A stretch of 48,927 bases of DNA from UBA1219 sp045601425 (lineage in GTDB: Bacteria > Bacteroidota > Bacteroidia > Bacteroidales > P3), in NCBI GenBank assembly GCA_045601425.1, contig JAZRZP010000029.1, positions 1 to 48,927 on the forward strand, read 5' to 3'. Shown piece after piece: positions 33,810 to 43,176 of this stretch. Positions within the stretch are counted from its first letter, which is position 1, and each line of letters starts with the position of its first letter. The position numbers and the translations under genes are program-made. Below the pieces are notes generated by a model that was not told the DNA's origin, did not search any database, and saw only the letters and a list, made by a program, of their open reading frames with translations.

Positions 33810-34742
33810 TTATCTTTTCAAAAGCTGAAGGGAGTCAATATCGTGAGCGAGTTTTCGTGAAAACAGTTCCGAGCCAAGTTTATTTAGATGCGTGGCGTTG
33901 TAAAAGTAGTTGGTGTCGTATGAAATAGGGTCGTAAGTGTAATTCAATATCGGGCAGCCGTATTTGTCGGAGAATTTCTGATAATAGTCGAACATCTGCT
34001 GCGGGTCGTCCATCTTTTCCGTGACCCCTATGTAAATGGGAGCAAACACCAGAATTACCTGAACGCCGTCTTTGTTGCACTTCGCCAGATATTTTTCAAA
34101 AATGTCCACAGCCACAGGATTTACAGTAAAATCTACATGAGTAACATCTCTGAATGCGGTACCATCCCATTTTTCATCGCGGGCACAATATCCTTTGTAC
34201 AACGGCTGTTTGACAAGTTTGTTCGACAAATGCAAGCCTTCTTTGATGACTTGAAGGTATCCTGCATAACGAACCAATGGCAAATACTTGTCATAAATTG
34301 TAAAATCTTCAATATCAGATATTTCATCGAACAAAACATCATCATAAAGATATGGAGTGAACTGCTCTCGTTCATAACCGTTCGACATCAGAAGGTTGCC
34401 GTAATCCACATTCTGTATAATCAGCTTGGGTTTAGGGTTATGCTCGAGATATGTATTATACTTTGCAACTTCGGCATCAATGCAGCGTCCGTCAACACTG
34501 AGATTATAGAAGTCGGTACCGAGAACGCTGTCAAGAATGGCAGGGCTGTACTGCACAAAACCTCGGGAACTACCCATGATGACGGCATCGCAATTCATGT
34601 TACCGTAAAACAAGTCGTTCCAACTCTGAAACAACTGGGCTTCTGATTTATGCAGGTTTTTCGTAATGACAAAATCCAACAGCACCGCCAGCATTGCCAC
34701 TCCAAGAAATGTAAAAAACGTTCTGACAACAAATTTTCTCAT
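33810..34742 (-). CDS. Membrane-anchored SGNH/DltD-like protein, MBOAT partner
   Basis: 310 residues with an N-terminal membrane anchor (VVRTFFTFLGVAMLAVLLDF) and an extracytoplasmic domain. The SGNH-type nucleophile block is CDAVIMGSSRGFVQYSPAIL; the C-terminal histidine block is FYNATHLNKLGSELFSRKLA. It lies 6 nt downstream of the MBOAT gene. MBOAT plus SGNH/DltD-like pairs (as in alginate AlgI/AlgJ and D-alanylation DltB/DltD) transfer acyl groups onto exported polymers, so this one probably completes O-acetylation of the surface glycan. The conserved aspartate of the SGNH triad is replaced by asparagine in NATH, which may mean a changed triad. Confidence 0.75.
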   Translation of the reverse strand: MRKFVVRTFFTFLGVAMLAVLLDFVITKNLHKSEAQLFQSWNDLFYGNMNCDAVIMGSSRGFVQYSPAILDSVLGTDFYNLSVDGRCIDAEVAKYNTYLEHNPKPKLIIQNVDYGNLLMSNGYEREQFTPYLYDDVLFDEISDIEDFTIYDKYLPLVRYAGYLQVIKEGLHLSNKLVKQPLYKGYCARDEKWDGTAFRDVTHVDFTVNPVAVDIFEKYLAKCNKDGVQVILVFAPIYIGVTEKMDDPQQMFDYYQKFSDKYGCPILNYTYDPISYDTNYFYNATHLNKLGSELFSRKLAHDIDSLQLLKR

Positions 34743-34748
34743 GGCATT

Positions 34749-36172
34749 TCAGAATTGGAAATAAATAAACGATTCGTTATAAGCGCCGAAGCAGAAAATC
34801 ATCGCCAATATGGCAATATAACAGACGTATTTCAGAAAGTGCGATTTCACGCCGTCAAGTTGCAGGGCATGTTCCTTTTTCCGCTGAATCCATTCCACCA
34901 CAAGCAATATGCCGATGAACAGAAACGTTTTCATTGGGAGCGACGGTACCATGAAAAAGCTCGAGGAAAATATTCCAGCAAAAATCTCTCCTGCCTGCCC
35001 TATGGTTTCGGCACGGAAGATGATCCAGCCGAAAACCGCCAGCACAAACGTCAAGAGCATTTGAGCAAACTCCCTGATACTCGGCAGAAGCCGTCCGGCT
35101 GCAACCACATCGGTATGCTTGCGGTTCTTACCGAGCAGAATCAATGGCAAAAACAGCAGTGCATGGTAGGCTCCCCATACCACGAAAGTCCAGTTGGCAC
35201 CATGCCAGAAACCACTTACAAGAAATATCACAAAAGTGTTGCGGATGACTTTTGCTTTCGAACAGCGGCTGCCTCCAAGCGGGATATAGATATAGTCGCG
35301 GAACCATGTGGTAAGTGAGATGTGCCACCTGCGCCAGAATTCGGCTATGTCGCGGCTGAAATACGGCACGTTGAAGTTACGCATCAACCTGATGCCGAAC
35401 AGCTTTGAAGTTCCGATGGCGATATCGCTGTAACCGGAAAAATCGCAATAAATCTGGAACGTGAACATCACCGCCGCAACAAACAGCGTGCTTCCGCTTT
35501 GCGAGGCGTAATCGGCCCAAATCCCGTCAACAAAAAATGCACAATTGTCTGCCACTACGATTTTCTTGAAAAATCCCCAAAGCATCTGCCTGACACCATC
35601 ACGGCGGTGTCGTAATCGAAGTTGCGCGGCTTTGCAAACTGTGGCAAAAGATTCGTTGCACGCTCGATGGGACCCGCTACCAGTTGCGGGAAAAAACTGA
35701 CAAAAGCGAAGAACTGAATGATGTCGCGGGTTGGTTCAAGTTTCTTGCGGTAAACATCGATGCTGTAGCTCAAGGCCTGGAAGGTGTAGAAACTGATGCC
35801 GACGGGAAGAATTATCTTCAGCAACAATCCGTCAGGATTAGCTCCAAACATTTCGGCAAACGACGTCACGAAGAAATCGTAATACTTGAATACTCCGAGT
35901 ATCAGCAGGTTTAGTACGATGTTCGCCGCACTTATTATTTTTGCCTTCCGCCTGTTTCCACCTGCTTTTCCGATAAGAAGTCCGCTGCCCCAGCTGCAGA
36001 ACGAAGTGAAAGCTATCAGAAAAAGGAATCTCCAATCCCACCATCCGTAGAAAACATACGAAACCACGACCACAAACAGGTTTTGCAGCCGCAGGTTGCG
36101 GTTGAACACAAACCAATAAAGCAGAAATACTATCGGTAAGAAAATCAGGAATTCGATGGAATTGAAAAGCAT
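34749..36172 (-). pseudogene. MBOAT O-acyltransferase, single-base frameshift
   Basis: Two overlapping frames give one MBOAT protein of about 474 residues. The first (35555-36172) holds MLFNSIEFLIFLPIVFLLYW, PVGISFYTFQALSYSIDVYR, FPQLVAGPIERATNLLPQF and FDYDTAV; the second (34749-35585) starts MLWGFFKKIVVADNCAFFVD and holds FWRRWHISLTTWFRDYIYIP, NTFVIFLVSGFWHGANWTFV with the catalytic histidine. Adding one G after the codon for Val in FDYDTAV (near 35600) restores FDYDTAV-DGVRQMLWGFFKK across the join. So the gene is an AlgI-type MBOAT with one base missing, which is either a true lesion, a phase-variant state or a sequencing error. Its SGNH partner follows 6 nt later. Confidence 0.8.
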
Positions 36173-36178
36173 GTGGTT

Positions 36179-37138
36179 CTATCGCATTTTACTTGATATG
36201 TGACTGTATAACCGGAAAAGTTTTGGCGAAATTCTTATCATTCGGTAAAGAAGTTTATGCCTTTTGGTTAGGGCAGTCGAAGCGAAATATTCCCAGTTTA
36301 TGCGGGACTGCAATTCATTGTCCCTGTTGCCGTAAAGTCTTTTTGTCTGTGACGAAAACCATCCGATGTAACCCGAAGCCAAGACCCTATAGATGACACT
36401 TTTGTCAATGCCATTCAAAGGCACAAAGAAATCCGCCAACATTTCCTGAACCCGCAGGCTGTCGTACCAGCGCTGTATGTTGACCGTAGTAGTAATGCTG
36501 CTTTGACGGATACGATAGACGTAACAGCAAAGGTCAACGGCTTTTACGCTTTTGGCGTGATACATCACCATTGTGCTGAACAGGTCGTCTTCGGCTCGAA
36601 GAATGCCGTCGGCAAAACGCAGGTTGTTTGCATCAAGAAAATTACGCTTATAGGCACGTTGCCATACACAAACAAAATGAATTTCGGCAGGAATCAGACG
36701 CTGGCTGTTGAAATAATCCCATCCCGACATGACTCCGTTCTGGAAAGGTCGGTTGTTTTCGACAAAAACGTCTTTGTCTTCGATATACTTTTTTGCATTG
36801 AAGCAGACAACATCCTCGTCGCAAAGGTTCGGGCAGAGCGATTCCAATGCACTGTCGCAAAGCCAGTCGTCGCTGTCCACAAACATTACATACTCGCCTT
36901 GGGCTTCTTTTAGACCACGGTTTCGTGCAGTGCTCATGCCTGCATTGTTCTGAGTGATGACCTTCAGGTTGTCATGTTTAGCGGCATAGCCTTCCAGCAA
37001 AGCCAGTGTACCGTCGGTACTGCCGTCGTTGATGACAATAACCTCAAAATCAGCTTGGTTCTGCTGCAAAATGCTGTCGAGGCATTGGGGCAGGAATTTT
37101 TCGACGTTGTAAGCAGGTATGATGATGGAAAGTTTCAT
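36179..37138 (-). CDS. GT2 glycosyltransferase
   Basis: 319-residue enzyme: MKLSIIIPAYNVEKFLPQCL, VIVINDGSTDGTLALLEGYA and the DXD motif YVMFVDSDDWLCDSALESLC, followed by ILRAEDDLFSTMVMYHA (catalytic base region). Typical GT2 for a surface polysaccharide. Its start overlaps the AlbA_2 gene stop by 1 nt and the MBOAT gene follows 6 nt later. Substrate unknown. Confidence 0.9.
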   Translation of the reverse strand: MKLSIIIPAYNVEKFLPQCLDSILQQNQADFEVIVINDGSTDGTLALLEGYAAKHDNLKVITQNNAGMSTARNRGLKEAQGEYVMFVDSDDWLCDSALESLCPNLCDEDVVCFNAKKYIEDKDVFVENNRPFQNGVMSGWDYFNSQRLIPAEIHFVCVWQRAYKRNFLDANNLRFADGILRAEDDLFSTMVMYHAKSVKAVDLCCYVYRIRQSSITTTVNIQRWYDSLRVQEMLADFFVPLNGIDKSVIYRVLASGYIGWFSSQTKRLYGNRDNELQSRINWEYFASTALTKRHKLLYRMIRISPKLFRLYSHISSKMR

Positions 37139-38553
37139 TAGATACCTTCTATAATAGACATCCCTTTTTCTGTCAGATAATAGGCTTGCTTCCTATGTCT
37201 AGGCACATCCGGATACAGCATAGCAACATACCCCCCTGCAATAGCTGGGGAAAGGTAGTTTTTTCTAAAGTTATCTCCACCTTTCAACTTCAATTCTTGC
37301 ATAATTTCCTTTACCGTAAGCGTTTGATTTCCTATTGTTTTTACCAAAGATAAAATTTCAGGTTCTATCCTTTCTTTACCTGTTTCTTTACCTGTTTCTT
37401 CGGTTTCTTGTCCGGTTTCTTCAATCAACGGATTAGCTTCCCTCTGCACTTCGTATGAAAACCCAGCAGAAAAACCATAATTTTCATTACGGTAAAAGAA
37501 CTGCATGGTAGGATAATCGGCAATCAACGCACGAATACGCACAAATCCGCTGCCGTATTTCTCTATGTCTTTCGTTAAATAGAACGCTTCAGCAATCTGC
37601 CTGTTTCGAGTACTCGCCTTATATGAATCCGTCTTCAAGTCTTCCTCCGTGATATTACCGTATAGCCCACTCGGATTGAAGAAAACAATGCTATTATCGA
37701 AAATCTTAATCTGGACATCGGTGGGGCTTTGGTAGTCGCGATGCACAATGCAATTCAACAGCAGTTCTCTAATGGCCTCCAAGGGATATTCCGGAATTTC
37801 AATGCGTTGTGTATTAGTTCCCACAACGCGGATATCGAAAGCGAATTTCAAATGGCTTACTATCGTCATCATGGATTCCTCCACCACCTCAAACAAGGTT
37901 CCGCTTATCATCTTGTCGGCAATAATCAGAGTCGGCGACTTGAACCTGCCAATATGCACATTATAATGCAAATCCTTTTTTGAGAACAGCAACATGGCCG
38001 CATTGGTCGGGACTTCGTCACGCAGCATATCAAGTTTTTCCAGGGCTTCCTTAGGATTGACCGGAAGCGAAAAGCGTCCGGAAGCATTTGCCTTGCCGAT
38101 AAAAATCCTGATTTTTTCTTCGTCCAAATCATTCCAGCAGGCTCCCGCGTAGGGATACGCATCCCAAGAAACATTTCTAGTCTGCAAACTCAAATCGGCA
38201 ATCTCGACAGCCGTCAATAAGTGGTTGCTATTGGCCTGACGGCGATAATACCGTCCCCGTGCCGACACCGGTTTCACAGGGAATTCCTGGACATTCAACT
38301 TGACGACCTGCTTTCCATCCATCTCTACAATCTCCACATCAGGAATAATGGCAGGTTCGGTTTTCTGCTTTATTTCGTTAATCCAATGCTGCACGGTTTC
38401 AGTTCCCAACGACACGCCACAAGGCGTGGCATCGTCCCTCATGCCGACATATACCGTTCCGCCTTTGGCATTGGCAAAAGCCGCTAGCGTGACAATCGTG
38501 TCTTCGTTGAACGATTGCTTGAATTCGGTCATCAAGTCTTCTTGTAACATCAT
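37138..38553 (-). CDS. AlbA_2/Schlafen-like ATP-binding protein with winged-helix C-terminus
   Basis: 471 residues. N-terminal AlbA_2 domain: TEFKQSFNEDTIVTLAAFAN, AKGGTVYVGMRDD (about 8-40). Middle: a HATPase-like region with EIPEYPLEAIRELLLNCIVH, RDYQSPTDVQIKIFDN and IEKYGSGFVRI. Then a short repetitive linker ETGQETEETGKETGKE, made by near-repeats of 12 bp, and a winged-helix domain (LTVKEIMQELKLKGGDNFRK). Such proteins are common in mobile and defence contexts and are presumed DNA/RNA-binding regulators. It is out of place among sugar enzymes; whether it controls the locus or arrived as cargo is unknown. Confidence 0.85.
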   Translation of the reverse strand: MMLQEDLMTEFKQSFNEDTIVTLAAFANAKGGTVYVGMRDDATPCGVSLGTETVQHWINEIKQKTEPAIIPDVEIVEMDGKQVVKLNVQEFPVKPVSARGRYYRRQANSNHLLTAVEIADLSLQTRNVSWDAYPYAGACWNDLDEEKIRIFIGKANASGRFSLPVNPKEALEKLDMLRDEVPTNAAMLLFSKKDLHYNVHIGRFKSPTLIIADKMISGTLFEVVEESMMTIVSHLKFAFDIRVVGTNTQRIEIPEYPLEAIRELLLNCIVHRDYQSPTDVQIKIFDNSIVFFNPSGLYGNITEEDLKTDSYKASTRNRQIAEAFYLTKDIEKYGSGFVRIRALIADYPTMQFFYRNENYGFSAGFSYEVQREANPLIEETGQETEETGKETGKERIEPEILSLVKTIGNQTLTVKEIMQELKLKGGDNFRKNYLSPAIAGGYVAMLYPDVPRHRKQAYYLTEKGMSIIEGI

Positions 38554-38623
38554 TTACACTATAATTTCTATTCCATCAAAAATTCAGAGTATTATTGCTT
38601 TTGCAGCGTAAAAGGGATTTTCT

Positions 38624-39610
38624 TCATCCAAACAGACCATTGATCTTTTTCTCCAAATCCATAAAATACTGCCACACAACCTCCCATGCGTTGTCTTGAA
38701 GCCGTGGCTGTTCGAAGAATTCTTTGTACAAATTCGGGTTGTTCCACAGTTCATCAACCTTTTTGACAAGACCAGCATTATCGCCATCTTTCTCCCAAAA
38801 GAGAATGGCATCGTGGTTCAGCACATCGGGTTCGGGATTGTTGAGCGAACCATTGTAGATTGGAATGCAGCCCGAACCGATGGAATGGAAAACCTTTTCG
38901 ATGACGTAGCCGTCAACGGAGATGTTTTCGGGGCAGATGAAAAACTTGTACCGTTTCAGAAATTCCGCCTTGTCGTCGTGGAATACAGTCTGCAAATCCT
39001 CGGTGTTTCGGAGAAATCGGCCAGCACAATCAACAGTGCTTACTGTATTCAAACTGTCAACGATGGATTTTCGCATTACAAGATGTTCTGACAATAAACC
39101 CGAGCCCCCTCCAGCAACCAGTGCACAGAAACGGTTTCGTTGTTCGTCGTATTTTTGATGACTGAGTTTCTCGCAAATCCTTTTTACATCTTCCTGTGTG
39201 GAATGTGCCGGAAACATCTCCAGAATCCAAATGGGGAAACGCAGGTACCTCTCATTTTCAATATAATCGAAGCCCAACGACAAGTCTATCGAAGCATGAT
39301 CCAGCAAATTCCGTTCATAGTCTTTGAATGCTTCGTAATGAACGTTTTCGCCTGTAAAGAAAATTCGCTTACGGTGTTTGGAAAACGGATACAAAAGTTT
39401 ATCGGTTTTCAACAGGCCGATGTTTCCCAAAGTAGAAAAGAAGGCGAATTTAGCCCGAGGATATTTTTCCATGAATCCTCTGCTTCTTACAAAATCTGTA
39501 AACCATATTTCGTCGGCCGACTGACCGTCCCAGAAATTGAAGTAGGAAACAGGAACTTTATCGGAGCGCAATGCCGACTTCCAACGTTTGTAATTAGTCC
39601 TTGCTTTCAT
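38624..39610 (-). CDS. GT10 fucosyltransferase
   Basis: 328-residue enzyme. The diagnostic GT10 block is YKFFICPENISVDGYVIEKV followed by FHSIGSGCIPIYNGSLNN, the alpha-1,3-fucosyltransferase motif that binds GDP-fucose. The N-terminal part (FFTGENVHYEAFKDYERNLL) also fits. It would add fucose in alpha-1,3/4 linkage to a GlcNAc-type acceptor, which can give Lewis-like epitopes. No GDP-fucose synthesis genes are in the window. It lies 1 nt before the end of the GT8 gene in a tight operon. Confidence 0.9.
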   Translation of the reverse strand: MKARTNYKRWKSALRSDKVPVSYFNFWDGQSADEIWFTDFVRSRGFMEKYPRAKFAFFSTLGNIGLLKTDKLLYPFSKHRKRIFFTGENVHYEAFKDYERNLLDHASIDLSLGFDYIENERYLRFPIWILEMFPAHSTQEDVKRICEKLSHQKYDEQRNRFCALVAGGGSGLLSEHLVMRKSIVDSLNTVSTVDCAGRFLRNTEDLQTVFHDDKAEFLKRYKFFICPENISVDGYVIEKVFHSIGSGCIPIYNGSLNNPEPDVLNHDAILFWEKDGDNAGLVKKVDELWNNPNLYKEFFEQPRLQDNAWEVVWQYFMDLEKKINGLFG

Positions 39611-40485
39611 TATTTTACGCCAATACGTCGTTTGGCCACTCTAATCAAATGCTTGTATTCCAAATGTATTTGCTTCGTATTCCGTAGCCCTGTCATTTTA
39701 CAAAGACTCAATTCGATTTCTTGTTTCAATACAGACAAAAAAGACCAATGTTGCATCCACGGTTTTTTCTCTCCTGCATAATGCATTATTGCAACTGCTT
39801 TAGAATCATTTATATCTTCGGAATAATTATAGCCTAACACTTTTTCATAATAATCCGCATAACCTGCCATGATACCATATTTCTCACCTAGATTCAATTC
39901 GGGATGCTTTGTCCACTCCGAATAATATTCCTGAAGAACATCTTGGTCTCCACAACTTCCTTTTTTTTCAATCACAGTTGGAATTGTAGCTTCCAACTGC
40001 TGAATCAAGCCATCTTTAGGCTCTAAAGTCATGATGCCCGATGTCAAATCTATCCAATCTTCATTTCCTGGGAAACTCTTTCCTGCAATCATAGCCGACA
40101 TATGAGGCTTTTCAAACAAATGATCCAAATTCTGAAGGATATAAATATCTGAATCAAGAAAAACGATTTTGTCAAACTGAGTGAGTCCGAATATCAATAA
40201 TTTATCAAATGTATAGTTGAACCTGTTGTCACCTTTGGCATTATTGTTCTCCTTCAAAGAAGTGGGGATGGTGATAGATTTGTTATATTCAATTATATAA
40301 ATTCCCTCATTCTTCAATTTTTCAACAGTTTTGTAATGATCTTTGACCAAACAGGCAGGCAACAAGGTGTAAAGAGGTATTTTTGTGCCTGTTTTGCGCA
40401 GGCTCAAATACATTGACTCCAACCCCACCAGATAATTTTCACTGGTTACAATGCTCACATAAGCGTATTTATTGTGTCCTGACAT
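39610..40485 (-). CDS. GT8 glycosyltransferase (glycogenin-like)
   Basis: 291-residue enzyme. GT8 hallmarks: YAYVSIVTSENYLVGLESMY at the start, the DXD motif FDKIVFLDSDIYILQNLDHL, and the C-terminal histidine-lysine motif IMHYAGEKKPWMQHW. Retaining GT8 enzymes transfer galactose or glucose from UDP-sugars. Its stop overlaps the start of the fucosyltransferase gene by 1 nt, so both are made together. Confidence 0.9.
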   Translation of the reverse strand: MSGHNKYAYVSIVTSENYLVGLESMYLSLRKTGTKIPLYTLLPACLVKDHYKTVEKLKNEGIYIIEYNKSITIPTSLKENNNAKGDNRFNYTFDKLLIFGLTQFDKIVFLDSDIYILQNLDHLFEKPHMSAMIAGKSFPGNEDWIDLTSGIMTLEPKDGLIQQLEATIPTVIEKKGSCGDQDVLQEYYSEWTKHPELNLGEKYGIMAGYADYYEKVLGYNYSEDINDSKAVAIMHYAGEKKPWMQHWSFLSVLKQEIELSLCKMTGLRNTKQIHLEYKHLIRVAKRRIGVK

Positions 40486-40654
40486 ATCGCAAATATTTAA
40501 TTGTCAATGCTATTTTTATTGTTGTGTGAAAAAGAGTTCTTTAACCCATTTATTCAACGGTTGTCCAAGTAAAAGCAATTTCGGGGCAAAACGCTTCATA
40601 CTTTTGCTTCCCGTTTTTCAATGATCCTCTTTCCAAGGTTTTGGAACGGATGTT
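40486..40654. other. Gap inside the glycan locus
   Basis: 169 nt between the GT8 gene and the next minus-strand gene, longer than other gaps in the locus. One minus-strand frame opens for 27 codons from MKRFAPKLLLLGQPLNKWV, but nothing supports translation. The bases are AT-rich and no terminator or promoter box was seen. It may be a worn gene end. Confidence 0.3.
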
Positions 40655-41431
40655 CTATTTCAACCTGTGGTACAACTTCCACAACCGAGAGTGTTTTTTC
40701 GGTTTGTAGCGTGTTGCCCAAATCGGATATTCCATCATATTCTCATAGCCGTTTTCAGAAAAAATTTCAGATATAGGAAGTTCTATTGCCCCATATTTTA
40801 AACTAAGAACAGAAAATACGCTTTGGTCATGTCTGTTTTCTTTAAACTCTTTATCATTAGAATTGTGTGAGGGCGTGTCAGTAATCAATTCGTGATGATT
40901 ATGACACACATAGTGCCACTCATCAATAAATTTCTGTGATTGACTGCATTTTCTCAACAAAAATGCTGTCGCCGCAACTTGTCCATGATTCAAATAATTT
41001 TCATCATTCTGAACAGCAAAATAGTGAAAGATGTCACCTTTTGTCCACTCAGCTTCTCTCCACCCTTGCTGGAAAACCAATATTCCAGACTTAGATTGTT
41101 CAAGGGTATTTATATATTGGCTGAATTTTTGTCTTCCCTGTCCATTTATTGTACAACCGCCATCGGCATATACCAGATAATCATCATCTTCCAACCTGTC
41201 AAAAATACGGCGGACCAAATATGACTTCCATTGCCAATAGCCAAATCCTCGCGAGCCCAACACCAAGCGATCTGCATATTTTTTTAGATACCAGTCTTCC
41301 AAGTCGTGCTCGTCAAAAGCATATATTTTGTCAAAAAATCCGGATTTTTCAGCCTGTTTTTTGATGATATCCTTACATGCTAAACGACTGTCTGCAAACG
41401 TGATAAATGATACAGAATGTGATTTATACAT
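40655..41431 (-). CDS. Putative glycosyltransferase-like protein
   Basis: 258 residues. It starts MYKSHSVSFITFADSRLACK and contains FGYWQWKSYLVRRIFDRLED and DYLVYADGGCTINGQGRQKF, where YADGG takes the place of a DXD-type motif; RHDQSVFSVLSLKYGAIELP follows. This is a cytoplasmic GT-A-like protein of a poorly described type seen in polysaccharide loci. Its start overlaps the deacetylase's end by 52 nt. Sugar specificity is unknown. Confidence 0.65.
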   Translation of the reverse strand: MYKSHSVSFITFADSRLACKDIIKKQAEKSGFFDKIYAFDEHDLEDWYLKKYADRLVLGSRGFGYWQWKSYLVRRIFDRLEDDDYLVYADGGCTINGQGRQKFSQYINTLEQSKSGILVFQQGWREAEWTKGDIFHYFAVQNDENYLNHGQVAATAFLLRKCSQSQKFIDEWHYVCHNHHELITDTPSHNSNDKEFKENRHDQSVFSVLSLKYGAIELPISEIFSENGYENMMEYPIWATRYKPKKHSRLWKLYHRLK

Positions 41432-42189
41432 ATTTTGGTATTATTTGTGTTTTTTGTTTCATTATCTATCTGATTTCTTTTCAACTCCCAGCAATTGTCG
41501 CCACGGCGCGAGGTTCCTCCCCACGACTGTACTGCGGAAACAAAACCGGCACGTTTCACACATCCAATGGATACCTGATTATGTGCGCCGTATGGGTACG
41601 AGAAATGCCGCACTTCCTTGCCGATAAACCGTTCCAATGCTGTTTTCGACATGGCAATCTCTCTTTCCTGTTCCGCTTCATCAAGCGTGTCGAGTTTCGG
41701 ATGCGACATTGTGTGCGCTCCCAGCGTGCACAAGGGTTCCGAAGCAAGTTCCAGCAGCTGTTCGCCTGCAATTCCAAGCTTCTGTCCCGGGTACCACCAC
41801 ATCTCGTTTCTGTCATCTACGAAATCCATGCTCACATATATGGCAAACGGCACATTCAGTCGTTTGAGCAGCGGATAGGCCAGTTCGTAATTGTCGCGGT
41901 AGCCGTCATCGAAAGTCATGCATATTTTCTTGCATTTTCTCAGTCCTGCGGTCTGTATTTCAGCGAATATGTCATCAAGGGAGACAAAGGTGTAACCATT
42001 ATCCCTGTACGCTGCAATGAGCGATTCGAGGTGTTGCGGTGTAACCTCCAGAGCGGCAAGGTCGGCTTTTTCGCTTTGTTCCTCCGCCACACGGTGCAGC
42101 ATCCATATTTCACCCACCGAAGGATGAAAGACATGGTCGATTTTACGTATTATCTTGGCAAAAACATTCATTTCTTTTTCAATAGACAT
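41380..42189 (-). CDS. Polysaccharide deacetylase (NodB/CE4) family
   Basis: 269 residues with the CE4 motifs: ICMTFDDGYRDNYELAYPLL (catalytic base and metal D), LCTLGAHTMSHPKLD (HxxxH metal site), EVRHFSYPYGAHNQV. Such enzymes remove N- or O-acetyl groups from GlcNAc or other acetylated sugars in surface polymers. There is no signal peptide, so it may act in the cytoplasm on a lipid-linked intermediate. The last about 25 residues (NETKNTNNTKICINHILYHL) are low-complexity and run 52 nt into the next gene, hinting at a lost original end. Confidence 0.85.
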   Translation of the reverse strand: MSIEKEMNVFAKIIRKIDHVFHPSVGEIWMLHRVAEEQSEKADLAALEVTPQHLESLIAAYRDNGYTFVSLDDIFAEIQTAGLRKCKKICMTFDDGYRDNYELAYPLLKRLNVPFAIYVSMDFVDDRNEMWWYPGQKLGIAGEQLLELASEPLCTLGAHTMSHPKLDTLDEAEQEREIAMSKTALERFIGKEVRHFSYPYGAHNQVSIGCVKRAGFVSAVQSWGGTSRRGDNCWELKRNQIDNETKNTNNTKICINHILYHLSRLQTVV

Positions 42190-43175
42190 CTCATCAGTAT
42201 CTTGAGTTCCAGCACAGGACTCTGGAAAAATGCCAAACCGCTCCTCAGGTAGTTGAAATAACCGCCAACGGTATAACCTCCTGCAAAGTAATTGGATATT
42301 ACGTAATTATAAAGAGATTCCTTGATATGCCTTTCGAATCCAGCTTTCAGGGCTCTGTCGGAATAATGGCCGTGGTTTTTTTTCCGCATACGTGCGGCGA
42401 AATCCGTCATCTGCCTGAGCTGCAATCTGGTTCTGATTATGCAGGGAACAAATACGTCCATAAAATATCTCTTGTCTTCTTCCGTTAAGTCGGAGAAAAA
42501 CCAGTCGAGCATGTTGGAACGCACCCTGTTTGCCTTCTGCCGCTGGGCTTCGGCCTTGGAAGTGGAAATCTGCGTTCCGTGCATGCGATAGTGGAACATA
42601 GTCTGCTGCACGTTGTAAACCTGAGTTAATCGATAGCAGCGCGACCACATGTCGTAATCCTCGGCAGGGAACGCTTCGGTGCTGTAACGCAAACCGTTGT
42701 CAGCCATCACGCTGCGACGGAAAACCGGAATAATGACGGTGCAGCCGAAAAGCATCTGCACCTTTGAGTCTTCGTGCTTCTCAGGAAAACGGACAACCGA
42801 TGTCTTGGTGCCGAAAAACTGGAATCCGAAACTGCAAATGCCCACTTCGGGGTGAGTTTCAAGCACTTTGATGCCCGTTTCGAGCCATGTGGGTTCTGCA
42901 ATGTCATCGCCGTCCATACGGGCACAGAACTCGGTATCCGAAAGTTCGAGGCCACGGTTGAGGTTTTCGGCCAGTCCGAGGTTGCGGGGATTCTTTTCGT
43001 AACGTATACGCGGATCGGAAAACGATTGCACCACATCGGCCGTGTTGTCGGTGGAACAGTCATCGATAACGAGAAGCGTGAAATCGGCAAAAGTCTGCTT
43101 CAGCACGCTTTCGATGGCTTCACTAATCCACGGACCTACGTTGTAGGCAGGCATCAGGACGGTAACTCGAGACAT
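42168..43175 (-). CDS. GT2 glycosyltransferase
   Basis: 335-residue enzyme: MSRVTVLMPAYNVGPWISEA, LLVIDDCSTDNTADVVQSFS, LSDTEFCARMDGDDIAEPTW (DXD as DGDD) and STEAFPAEDYDMWSRCY (catalytic base region). GT2 fold; the C-terminus is hydrophobic (NYFAGGYTVGGYFNYLRSGL), perhaps a membrane-bound end. Its stop overlaps the deacetylase start by 22 nt. Confidence 0.9.
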   Translation of the reverse strand: MSRVTVLMPAYNVGPWISEAIESVLKQTFADFTLLVIDDCSTDNTADVVQSFSDPRIRYEKNPRNLGLAENLNRGLELSDTEFCARMDGDDIAEPTWLETGIKVLETHPEVGICSFGFQFFGTKTSVVRFPEKHEDSKVQMLFGCTVIIPVFRRSVMADNGLRYSTEAFPAEDYDMWSRCYRLTQVYNVQQTMFHYRMHGTQISTSKAEAQRQKANRVRSNMLDWFFSDLTEEDKRYFMDVFVPCIIRTRLQLRQMTDFAARMRKKNHGHYSDRALKAGFERHIKESLYNYVISNYFAGGYTVGGYFNYLRSGLAFFQSPVLELKILMRCLLKKK

Positions 43176-43176
43176 T

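Noticed and set aside
34749..35585. The two MBOAT frames as separate genes
   Set aside because: The family is one protein; the second frame starts in the middle of a conserved block and one added base restores it.
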